From NCBI GenBank assembly GCA_021292165.1, contig JAHFWL010000100.1, forward strand, positions 124,001-188,000: a stretch of 64,000 bases of DNA. Direction: 5' to 3'. The notes under the pieces are model-generated. The model was not told the origin of the DNA and searched no databases. It saw only the letters and a program-made list of their open reading frames with translations. Below are positions 21,683 to 31,600 of the stretch, piece by piece. The number at the start of each line of letters is the position of its first letter. Within the stretch, counting starts at the first letter, position 1. This DNA is from Shinisaurus crocodilurus (Eukaryota; Chordata; Lepidosauria; Squamata; Shinisauridae). The translations under genes were made by a program, and so were the position numbers.

Positions 21683-23470
21683 CTTTGTGATCACTGTTCA
21701 TTTTGTGCAAATGGGGAAATTGCAGAAAATGAACAGCTATCGAACATGAAAGTTGTGTCAAAAAATCCCAAAATGTGGGCACACTTCCAAAATTGCGCAA
21801 ATTTCCCCCATAGACTAAAGCATGGGTGATTAAAAAGTTGAGTGTTTTGAGAAAGTTGTGCATTTTTCAACTACAAATTTTGCTAACACAAATGCAAGCT
21901 CAGGGATTTGTGAACATTTTAGGAGAATATGCTCTCCTGTTCACATTTGGGATTGCGATTGGGGCATTTTCAGGTGAATTGCAAACTGAAATTAAATTCT
22001 CATGCATACAGGTAACAAGAACCAAATCATCCCAACAACAAAGCAAAAGACAACACCACACATAGGAACTATTTGGTATGTCTAAGTATTTGGTATGTCT
22101 AAGTCACCTGTGACTTCTTCAAGTCACACTTGATACTCAGGGCTTCTTTCTGGCCAGCCTGGCTATGCCAATTCTGAGAAGTTATGGGATGTCTCTTCAT
22201 CTGTTCATAACAGTAGCAAGAGAAAACAGAAATCCTAAAGTCCTAAATCTGCCTTTAATATTGACTCGAAGAATGGGCAATACCTTTTGTAGATGAAAAA
22301 GGGACTCCATTTGATGGAATATAAATCTCTCTAGGAAAGATGGGGGAAAGTCAAGGTAAAAGCATTTTATTTTGTAGTATTCTTGTGCTGCCTTTTATAG
22401 GGCTAAGTAAAACCTGCATAAAGATGTTTTCAGAATCAGAACTGTATATGGCTGTATCTCTCTGAAGAGTATTGTAGAGGTGAAAAAGCATCCCATATAA
22501 TCAAAAGCAGTAAAGCCACTGGATTGAAAATGACCTTTGGAATTGTCTTTCTTTCTTCCTTGCTCTTTTTTTATTTTATTTTTTAAATCTTGCTCCGTCA
22601 TTTTTCTGAATACATCTGAGATCACACCATGGAATAAGCATTGAGGATTTCAAATCTATTCTTTCATTCCATATGATTCCCCTGACCCACCGCACAAACA
22701 CACACAGAGGCCACATTCTCAAGCCACACTAATCTTGTGTATATTGCAGATGTGAGGAATTAGGCTACAAACAAAGACATCTTGTTGCTTGCATCGCTGA
22801 TCAGCATGTCTGCCAAGCTGGCAGGTCCACTCAGCAAAGGTTCATATGAGCCACACTGTCCATCCTTTCATGAAAAGTGGAAGGACAAAAGGATGCTGGA
22901 GATCAGGCAATTCTTTGATCATGTCTAGTTTGGCCCTACTTGTACAATCAAAAGTGCGTTGTTCAGCCCCCTCTTTCCCATGCTTCAGCAAAATATGAGA
23001 TGTATCATTTCTGTATCAAAAATGTATCATTTTCGTTTAATACAAAATGTGATCCGAAAGGTGAAACAAAAAATGTATCCTTTTTTTCATATTAAACAAA
23101 AGCCAAGCATCTTCTTTGAGCCTGGATGAGTTTGTTTTTCAACTGAGCCATAGAAAAAGGGACTTCAGACAACCCCATTCATGTGTTCAAACAATGAGCA
23201 GTTTCGTCTCAGCCCTCACCTGGCTGCCATGCCCCCTGCTATTCATATTTATAAGCACCTAGTTTTGCAGCATGGAGAAGTATCCAACAGTGTCCCAGCA
23301 ACTATCACTAATGACGTTACAGCAGTAGCATAAACCAATGGCCATGAAACATAAATAGCACTTGCTAGCACAACAGGGGAAAGTGGTGGTTTGCCACTAA
23401 AATTCAGTGGTGTGGCAGCAAAAAAGGGGGGAATTTTTTGTTGTTGCACCACCAAATTGATGCTTTTTCC
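21683..23470. other. AT-rich DNA with a MITE-like interior and a short tandem duplication
   Basis: 21690-22050 has motifs (GGGGAAATTGC, GCGCAAATTTCC) resembling AT-rich MITE interiors, without clear ends. The 17-bp unit TATTTGGTATGTCTAAG is duplicated in tandem near 22070-22104. No gene was recognised. Confidence 0.4.
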
Positions 23471-23600
23471 CAGTGGCGGCTCATGGCCAATCTGACTGGT
23501 GGGGCAGAGAAAGGGTCAGCAGAGGCGGAGCCAAGGGGTCACTGAAGGCAGAACCAAGGGGTCACCGGAGGTGGAGCCAAGATGTCACCATGTAAGAAGG
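23471..23600. mobile_element. Left end of a hAT-like element with 23-bp tandem units
   Basis: Starts CAGTGGCGGCTCATGGCC, a CAGTGGCG-type terminus like that at 61345. It contains three degenerate units of about 23 bp built on GGAGCCAAGGGGTCACC. The right end was not found. Confidence 0.45.
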
Positions 23601-24002
23601 ATTCCAGCACTGTTGAAGTTCTATGCATAGTCACCAAGCTCCATTGAATAGATTAGGTCTTTCTGGCTGCAGCTGCTGCAATAATTAATGAATTCTAATT
23701 AGGCATGCAACATAGCAGGCCATGTGGCACAGCATTTTTTTAAAAAAATGTTACATGGTGCAACAGGTTGAGGCATGAAATTTGACAAGGCCATGCAACA
23801 TAGCAGATTTTTTAGGAATTACATGGTGTAATGAAGAAACACAAGTAGAGGAGCTTGGAATGGCAGAAAAGCTGGCCAGCCATGCAGCATATATGTGTTT
23901 TTCAAACTTAACAGAGTCCTGCAGCCCAGAAAGAACAAAGGCAGTGGAGCATCCAACAAAGGCCACTTCTGCTTGTGGGTGGGTAATCAATTTAAATTAA
24001 TC

Positions 24003-24473
24003 TTAGGGAATGATCATACTGCCCCTAGACATTGTCTGGGGTAGGGCATAGAATAGCCAGGATTTGCAGCTCTGAGGACAGAGACAGTCAGTCAGTGCTC
24101 CAACCTCAGAGCTGGGGACTGGACCTCCAACTCCCTCCCCAGCCCATACAGCTGGCATGGAAAAACCACACCAGCTTCCCTCCAAGGTCAGAAAAGCAAT
24201 CTTGGAGAGTGGTAAAAGGGGGAGGGGTGCGGGCGGGGAGGGGAGGAGACGGGAGCAGCCAGAATACGAGCTATCCTGGGTCCTCTTCAGCCTCCTTCCT
24301 CCCCCTCCAAAACACCATCACTAGATGGCTGAAAGCAGCTGTCTCGCAAAAATGCAGAGCAGGAAGAGATCAGGGAGGCAAATATTGCCTCCACGGCTCC
24401 TCCCACTCCACATTGGATGCCTATAAGCCTCTGGATTCAGTGACTTACAGGTATCCCCCTAGGATTGCACCCT
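24003..24473. mobile_element. Harbinger-like non-autonomous element
   Basis: Right end TAGGATTGCACCC is the inverted form of the GGGTGCAATCC terminus. The left end TTAGGGAATGATCATAC is degraded. Interior blocks CCCCTAGACA, CAACCTCAGAGCTGGGGA and AGGGGAGGAGAC are shared with 42945-43327 and 17880-18525. Non-coding and relatively GC-rich. Confidence 0.6.
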
Positions 24474-24479
24474 GAATGA

Positions 24480-25506
24480 ATTTTTATTCCATTGCATGCT
24501 TGGAATAAATGCATAAAGATATATTTCATGTGAATCCCCATTTTTTAACTTGAACCACAAATCCACCAATGAATTTTGAAAGCAGACAACTATTTTTTCC
24601 TTGAACAAAGAACCACAAATGAATTTTCAAAAGACACCAATTACTGAGCCACAGACTCGCCACTTTATTTTACAAACAGGGCATCTCATCCATTTTAGAG
24701 GGAAACACAGAGCCAGCCAGGCCATTTTAGAAACAGACTGAAATTGCATCATGCAAGACTTTTTATCAAGCCAAGTTCGGAAACCCATATGGCATAGCAG
24801 TTTTTCATTACACATTGCATGGCGTATGCAAGAAAACAGTGCAAAAAGGACAAGAATCAAATCAAACATGCAATAAGGGCTTCAAAATATTTTTGGGACA
24901 AGCCAAATTTACAACCCACAAAACATATGCATGTTGAACACAGCAAGACAGAAATCCTTTGTTTTACCACCTCAAGGAATCACTGGAGAAGCAAACAGGT
25001 CAGAGATTCTTAGAGCACAATCCTATTTAAACAGAGAAAAGTCCTACAATGCCTGCCCAGCATTCCCTCACCAGCATGGGAAATGCATCGGGAAATCAGC
25101 CATTTTAGGCTGCTGAGGCTGCCTCAATCTTCACATGCACACTCCAGGCGCATTCACAGTTTACAAAATGAAGTGCCTGAGCCACACCAGAAAGCTCAGC
25201 AGACTGCCACTAGCAGCGTGCAACAGGCCAGCAGCCTCGCAGCATAATTGTGCTGCGTTAACAAGACAGTAATTAATGGAATGAGGGAGTTGTGGGGGTT
25301 TGTGGGGGCAAGGGGCTCTGGGAGGGCTCTGGCCAGAATGATCTTTTACTTGCACCGCTGCTAAAGCACTAGTGCAACATCATTAGTCCTAGCACTGGGA
25401 CACCATTGGATACTTCCTATGGTGACCAAATTCTATAGAATTCTCAGTTAAATGACAAGAACATTAATATTCAGACATTAAGTGTGTGAAGCGCAACTCC
25501 ATTAAT
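24480..25506. other. Unassigned DNA
   Basis: No gene recognised. 25015-25070 resembles the AATCCTAT...CCTACAA... half of the hairpin MITE at 28166, in a weak form. Confidence 0.35.
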
Positions 25507-25624
25507 AGCAGAATCCTAAACAAGTCTATTGAGAAGTAAGTGCCACTGAGGTCAATCCTATACAAGTCTACTTAGAAGTAAGCTCCACTGAGGTCAACTC
25601 CCAGACGAGTCTAGGATTGCAGCC
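25507..25624. mobile_element. Harbinger-like 90-bp MITE with internal duplication
   Basis: Same family as 9005-9095. The AATCCTAAACAAGTCTATTG block occurs twice (25511 and 25555), so the left part is duplicated. It ends GGATTGCAGCC followed by TTA. Confidence 0.65.
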
Positions 25625-25628
25625 TTAA

Positions 25629-26185
25629 AGCAGTTAAAGTGTTCCTTATGAGAGATTAACTTTCCTGACTTGCTATTTCTTGTTCCTTCACCTGTCAAGG
25701 AAATAAGAACTTCCAGTACATTTGATAAATGGTTTGAAACTTGAGTTTTCTGAGCAGCTTCTTGGAGTTCTTCAGTGTCCTCTGTTGATACACTGTTGCT
25801 GTTGCTCCTTTGAGAAATACCCCCATATTGAATCAAAGGAGATAATCCTTCCATTGATACAGTTAAAAGTCTTTCAGGAGAGATTTTTCCTTCAGTGGAA
25901 TAATTTTGCTGTCACAAAAAAGAGTTCAATTCTGCCAATGTTATCACTGTTTCCCACAAAAAGACCAAACTGTGGGAGAAATTCTTCATGCAAGCTACAT
26001 GCCACTAGATGTGAAGAAAGAAAGGAATTACATCAATTGTGAATGGGTTCCAATCAATGTGAATCCACTGATTGTATTTGGTGGGAGTAACCCTAAAGAT
26101 GCAGAATATTCAAGACCTCGTACTGTACTTGAGCAGGTGTTGGGTGTTGAGAGTGTACCAAAGATAAAATGAAATGACAGCCCTG
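25629..26185. other. Unassigned DNA
   Basis: Open frames over 25722-26172 do not resemble a known family and are probably chance. Confidence 0.35.
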
Positions 26186-26445
26186 TAGGGATGCATGGGA
26201 AATTCATTTTGGTTCATTTTTAATTCGGATTTACCCGCTTCAGACCTTCTGGACCAAATATGGACTCGGACACAATCTGCAGTTGAAGTCTGTACATTTC
26301 CAAGCTCGCAATATGTGATTCACAGACCCCCAAAAAATGCTCTCAACAGCATGCATACATTGAAACATGTGCAGAAAGACACTTTAATCAATGAGAGAAC
26401 AATGCACACATTTCAAAGAGGTGCACAACGACAGCGCTAGTAACA
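26186..26445. mobile_element. TAGGGATG-type MITE, right end lost
   Basis: Starts TAGGGATGCATGGG, then TTCATTTTTAATTCGGATTT and CTGTACATTTCCAAGC. Shares these blocks with 27235-27667 and 45027-45390. No right terminus was seen. Confidence 0.6.
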
Positions 26446-26449
26446 GAAG

Positions 26450-27207
26450 CCAAGAGTTTGGCATTCCAATCTTCATCTCTGAGTGGGCCAATAGATCACC
26501 AGCAAGTGAAATACAAGACAGAAAGCAAAGCCTATTATTGCCTGTCTTGCACACACTTTACTGAGCATTGCATTTTAAAGGGCAGGCATGTCAAGCTTCA
26601 TGGCCTTTTCCAGTGCCTAAAATGTTTTCTTTGTTCTCGCACATTTGGCACCTGAGTCTCTTGATGAGAAATTGTAACAAGACCAGAAAATAGCAGCATG
26701 TAACTCTATTCCTGTCACAAAGGTTGTAACAGGGGGAAAGTAAGTGGCACAGTCCAAGCCAGTTTCTTCTGTAATCTCCAAAACATGTAATTTTGTGCTA
26801 CCTGCTCCAAAGACATTACCCACACTGGTTACCTCACCCCTGGACTGGGAAGAGAGAATGAATGACATCTCATTTCCCACCAGGCCCTGAAGTCTCCTAA
26901 GGAAAAAAGTGTTCAATTGTTTCCAAGTCTATTGAATGATTCTGGAGAACAGTTATGAAAAACCAAGTGTTTGAATTCCTTTCATTGAAAACGTATTCAG
27001 TTTTTGGCTGGCCTTGTTCATGACTTCAAACCTTTTTTTCTTTCTCAAGGAAAAGTTGTAAACAAAAGTAGAACTTTGTCTCATTAAGGAGAGCAGACTG
27101 TGAAGTTGTAATCTTTGAGTCTCATACAAATACTGAATACACTATTCAGACAGTGATCTAAAAATGCTTCTTTAGAGTTTAACTTGCAACCACAAGTTAT
27201 CCTGGGA
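26450..27207. other. Unassigned DNA
   Basis: No gene or repeat family recognised. Confidence 0.4.
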
Positions 27208-27234
27208 GTGGTGTGTGTGTGTGTGTGTGTGTGT
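27208..27234. repeat. (GT)n microsatellite at a MITE border
   Basis: GT dinucleotides abut the degraded left end of the following MITE. Confidence 0.92.
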
Positions 27235-27667
27235 AATGTATGAGAAATTAAAGTTCGGTTAATTTTTGACCAGAATTTACTCAATTTGCACCTCTCTGAA
27301 CCAAACACTAATCCAAATGCAAATTGCAGTGGAAGTCGGTACATTTCCTAGCTTGCAATACATTTGCAGTACAAAGAAAAATCATTCAAAAAATGCATAC
27401 ATTTGCAAACTGTGTATGAGAAAATGTGTGCTTTTGAAAAGTGGACACAAAGACCCTTTAGCCAGTGGTAGAAAACTGTGTACATTTCAAAAATATGCAC
27501 AACTGATGTGTATATTTGGAAATGTGCACACATTTTCCTGTGAAAAGGAAAAGGAAAAAAAAAAACCCCTCGCAATTTGATACTGACACTGAGTTGGGAC
27601 GAGTTGTGAGGCGGAATTAGGAGAACCTTGACAACAAGCTTGAGTTTTGATGATTCACACATCCCTA
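27235..27667. mobile_element. TAGGGATG-type MITE
   Basis: The right end CACACATCCCTA is the inverted family terminus. The left end (TAATGTATGAGAAATT) is a degraded form. Interior contains the AT-rich GGTACATTTCC and GTGCACACATTTTCC blocks shared with 26186 and 45027. Confidence 0.6.
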
Positions 27668-28162
27668 TTATTGTGTGTAGAAGTCTTTTGGACATCGTTC
27701 TAGAATTACATAGCATCCAGGATCAAAATAATTCCTTGGCACACATAAGTGCGTTCAAGTATTTGCCGAAGCTATTAAACAGTAAAACAGTCATAAAGGA
27801 CTACTGTGGAATCTTCCAGTAGATGTACATTTTAAAACTGAGCAACAATGGGGAAGCTTTCCCCGTCTGTGCTCAGTGAGAGGGAGTAAAAGCTGTTTTG
27901 TTATGGAGGCTTTGAATTATCTGTGCATTTATCCCCACTGTACTCCCCTCTTTTTCATGCTTCATTCAGTCTTCCTCCCAAGAAAGGAGCATCAATCGAG
28001 AGTTTGAAGGATTACACTGCTACAGGCTTGTCACCAAGTGCCTAATGATGGTACTGACATGAGGCACCCATTAAAGGTTTAACTGCATTGAGATGAGGGC
28101 CAGATTCTGTTTCAGAGATTTTAATGTTATCATGGAGCTGCCAAACTGAACACTGTATTCGT
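27668..28162. other. Unassigned DNA
   Basis: No gene or repeat family recognised. Confidence 0.4.
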
Positions 28163-28165
28163 TTA

Positions 28166-28273
28166 GGGTGCAATCTATGCATGTTTAGACAGAGAAAAAG
28201 GCCTACAACTCCCAACATGCCATGCTGGGAGTTGTAGGCCTTTTTTCTCTCTAAACATCCATAGCATTGTGTC
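28166..28273. mobile_element. Harbinger-like hairpin MITE, 108 bp, TTA flanks
   Basis: Two nearly perfect inverted arms run from GGGTGCAATC through GCATGTTTAGACAGAGAAA and CCTACAACTCCCA to a short centre and back. Both sides carry TTA (28163-28165 and 28274-28276). The TSD and GGG start fit PIF/Harbinger by inference. Copies lie at 31047-31154 and, split by an L2, at 37814-39296. Confidence 0.75.
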
Positions 28274-28439
28274 TTAAAAGGATTGAGTAGTATATATCAT
28301 GTAAGTCAGGAGTAGTGTGAAGACTTTTATACAGTTTATATGCTTCAGTAGCTACCGAATCAGAGTGGAATTAAGGGAAAACACCATAACCCTATTTGTT
28401 TGCCTAGAGCAGCAGTGGCCAATCTAATTTGGCAAGTGT

Positions 28440-28800
28440 GCCACAATTCAAGTTCAAGGTATTTTAAAATTTATTTAAGCATTTGTACATCACACCTTCT
28501 CTCTCTCTCTCTGTGTACATGCACGTATATTATATATATTAACAATAACATAGAATAAATCAATGCTATAAAATGAAGCAACAATAAAAACAGCAACAAC
28601 ATCAAACTAAAATAGCAACACTGAAAAACTGATAAAACAACTCAACCAATGTTTGAAAGGCCTAGAATATATATTTTTTTAAATCACCTTGTGCTGAAAA
28701 GACTTAAGAATAGGCACCAGGTGGCCCGTCCTGGGAAAATAATCCACAGCATGAGTTATTGTCCCTCTAGTGTGAAATACAACACATTTTCATGACTTGA
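28440..28800 (-). mobile_element. Old LINE 3' fragment (low confidence)
   Basis: The A-rich CAATAAAAACAGCAACAACA stretch preceded by ATTTATTTAAGCATTTGTAC, then GGCACCAGGTGGCCC, recalls minus-strand L2-type 3' ends such as 37830-37970. A short CT run lies at 28497-28511. Confidence 0.35.
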
Positions 28801-29911
28801 AGTGCTTTTCACTTCTCCACAGAGCCAGGGAACAGACAGCAGCACAGAAGGGAGATGTAGGCAGGAGTATAGTCCTAACTCTTGTCATATCCAAGGCCCA
28901 CAGATCCTCCTGCAGGAATGTCTCCCTATGAATGTGCCACTTGTTGCAGCCGCCATGCCAAGTCTCATGGTTTCATGGCCTGGAGGCAAACAGGTAGGCA
29001 GAGCTTTCAGAAAGTCTATGAGCAGGTCAGCCTGTACCTGACTAACGTGATGCTGCACCTGATCCACTAGGGACCAGATCTAGATTGCCCTCCCATGCCT
29101 CTAATTTCCATTGCAAAATAGAGATCCATTATTTATTATTATTATTTATTTGTAGTGTTTATATACCACTAAGTATAATAAAATCCCTAAGAAATTTACA
29201 TAGAAATTTGCTATATGGATCATGATTTTGCAAAAGAAATTAACTCCCACCCCACCCGTGCCTACTTTAGAGTAAAAATGAAATGAAGACTTAGCTATTT
29301 GCCATGTCTCTAAAGTAATGTCTGTTTTGGCCCTTAGACCAACTGAGTTCTACAAAGTGCTCCTCTTATAATCTCCAAATCTCTTATGCCTGTTTGTTTG
29401 TTTGCTTGCTTGACTGAACTTGGTCAATTTCCCAATCTTAGTTTATAACAAGACATGTGGTAAAGCAGGGAAGGTTCTCTGCAGATATGGGGTTGGTTGC
29501 CAGCTTATCAAGACTACTTTTATCTTTTGGCATCAGGTATTCCAAACCCTGCCATCTTTCGTAGTGAGAAGGAAACAATAAATACAAGATGGCCTCACTG
29601 AATGCTACAAATGACAGTAGAGATAGTGTATTTAGCACAGATACTGTTTTATCTCAGTGTTAATGGGAAAGCAAGAATTAGTCTACTATTGCCATTGAAT
29701 GTTGTAGAAAGAAACCCACATTCAAGGTGAATTTGCGGGCGTTGCTCAGTGGAATAATGATATGTGAAAATTTGGAGAGAAGTTAACAAAATACTTAACA
29801 AATCTTAGAATTATACAGTTGGGTGGGGGTGTAGCCCATCTAGTCCAGCCCTGTTCTCAGGACAGGACAGTCAGGGACAGAACATCCTTGATAGATGGCT
29901 GTCTGGCCTCT
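28801..29911. other. Unassigned DNA
   Basis: 29131-29210 (ATTTATTATTATTATTTATT then TTTATATACCACT) looks like a LINE or SINE tail fragment on the minus strand. The rest has no recognised feature. Confidence 0.35.
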
Positions 29912-29919
29912 GCTAGAAG

Positions 29920-30269
29920 CAGGGGTGGGCAATTTGCAGCCCTAGGGCCACATGCTGCCCTCAGCCTAAATTTTATGCACCTCTCGGCCTGTTTTCAAAT
30001 GCATGCAGTCACTTCAGATCTCTGGCAAGAGCAATCTGTCCTTTTTCTGGCAGCCCTGGGAGGAAGAGGAGAGAGAAAAGTGGGTTGCAGAAAGAGAGAG
30101 CAAAGAGAGTAGCAAAAACAGAAAGAGAGAGAGAAAAGTGGCCCACACACTTTTGGACACTGGGCCTGGTCAGCACAGGTGTCGGCCCTGGTCACCACCA
30201 ACATGTGGCCCCTGACAGATTACCCAAGGAGAATATGGCCCTTGACAGAAAAATGGCTGGCTACCCCTG
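29920..30269. mobile_element. hAT-like non-autonomous element, 350 bp
   Basis: Starts CAGGGGTGGGCAATTTGC and ends GGCTGGCTACCCCTG, which are inverted termini. The 8-bp flanks gctagaag (29912-29919) and gcttgaag (30270-30277) match at 7 of 8. The interior has an A/G-rich stretch (30062-30140) but no open frame of note. Similar termini occur at 20442-20960. Confidence 0.8.
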
Positions 30270-30277
30270 GCTTGAAG

Positions 30278-30652
30278 ATTTTCAGTGAATTCAAAAGTAA
30301 ACTCAGGAGTTTGGAAACATGAGCTAGTTGCACTCCTTTCCCTACCCCCTGCAGAACAGGGGAGCCCCCAATATTGCCTGCCCCATCCAGCCTCTTACTT
30401 GGAGATGCCATAGGGTGCTAGTGGAAAAGCTATATCTGGTGGGAAGGGCTGGGAAGCCAGCTATGTAAGGCCAGGCTTTGTCTTCCCTCTCTAGTCACTT
30501 TGCATCTAGCACTCACCTGCCTGCCCTCAGTTCAGTGTGGGATGTTTCTGTTCACAAAATATTTTGAGCCCACATAAGAATATGTAAGGCCCATATTAGA
30601 CTAGGGTCTGAAATGGCTTTTTCACCCATCTCACACTGCTCAGGTTGGGTGG
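30278..30652. other. Unassigned DNA
   Basis: No gene or repeat family recognised. Confidence 0.4.
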
Positions 30653-30660
30653 CATTAGAT

Positions 30661-30756
30661 CAGTGTTCTCCAACCTTGGGTCCTCACATGTTTTTGGCCT
30701 ACAACTCCCAGCATGTCCCAGCCAGTTATGTTGGGACCCAAGGTTGGAGAACACTG
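30661..30756. mobile_element. hAT-like MITE, 96 bp, perfect TSD
   Basis: Terminal inverted repeats start CAGTGTTCTCCAACCTTGGG; the right end is the exact inverse. The 8-bp flanks cattagat (30653-30660 and 30757-30764) are identical. The right arm lacks the ACATG...CTACAACTCCCA half seen in 1238-1373, so it arose by internal deletion. Confidence 0.9.
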
Positions 30757-30953
30757 CATTAGATTAGGTTGAGGGCAGCATGCGGCCAAGCAGGTGAGCA
30801 TCTGATGCACCTTTAGGAAATGAAAAAGTGCATCTTCAGATCTACCCAGAGAGGGTGTGAGGCTCAAGGTACAGACAGAAGCTCCACTTGAGGCCTATCT
30901 CTACTCAGAGGCTCAAAGCTGTGAGGCTGGCAGTGATGGTTTTTGTTTTACAT

Positions 30954-31043
30954 GCAGTACAATCCTATATGTGCCTACTCAGAAGCAACCCCACTGAGTT
31001 CTTTTGGGCTTACTTCCAGGTAACTGGATATAGGATAGCAGCC
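30954..31043. mobile_element. Harbinger-like 90-bp MITE
   Basis: Same family as 9005-9095: ACAATCCTATATGTGCC, a GCTTACTTCCAGGT core and end GGATAGCAGCC followed by TTA (31044-31046). That TTA is shared with the next MITE. Confidence 0.7.
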
Positions 31044-31046
31044 TTA

Positions 31047-31154
31047 AGGCACAATTCTATGCATGTTTAGACAGAAAAAAAGTCCTACATGCTGGCTGGG
31101 GAATACTGGGAGTTCTAGGATTTTTTATGTCTAAATATGCATAGGATTGTACCT
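31047..31154. mobile_element. Harbinger-like hairpin MITE, TTA flanks
   Basis: Arms CACAATTCTATGCATGTTTA and TAAATATGCATAGGATTGTAC pair. TTA lies at 31044-31046 and 31155-31157. The left inner arm is shortened compared with 28166-28273. Confidence 0.72.
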
Positions 31155-31157
31155 TTA

Positions 31158-31600
31158 TTTATTTAAAATATTCATAGGCCATCTTTAAGTGTTAAAAAAA
31201 TACCCTGTATATTGGCTTCCATTAGTCAATATAAAACATAATTAATAATCAACCAACAACAAAACTAACAATTATTTTAAATAACAAACAAAAACAACCC
31301 ACAGCAATCAAACTAAAACATCCAGCCCAGTAAAATACTAAATTCCAATCAATAATCAAATTATTGGCACTAACCCCATTTCAATTCAATTCATCAGCCC
31401 ATGAAATGTATCAAAGAGGAAGCCATATTGTGACGCAGGTGAAACTCCCTTGGCACAGTTGGAAGGGCTAGAGGCAGGGAGACAACTATTCCAGGGCCCA
31501 GAGACAAGGGAGCTCACCCAAAAGATCTGAGGCATAAGGAAATGTTCCAATGCTTCAGATTAATAGGGAGCCAAACTAGTGGAAAGGAATTTTAGTAATT
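31158..31600 (-). mobile_element. Old LINE 3' fragment
   Basis: Begins with TTATTTAAAATATTCATAGGCC and an A/C-rich AATAACAAACAAAAAC tract, followed by GGAAGGGCTAGAGGCAGGGA and CCCAGAGACAAGGGAGCTC. The layout fits an L2- or CR1-type 3' end on the minus strand. Clade is uncertain. Confidence 0.4.
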
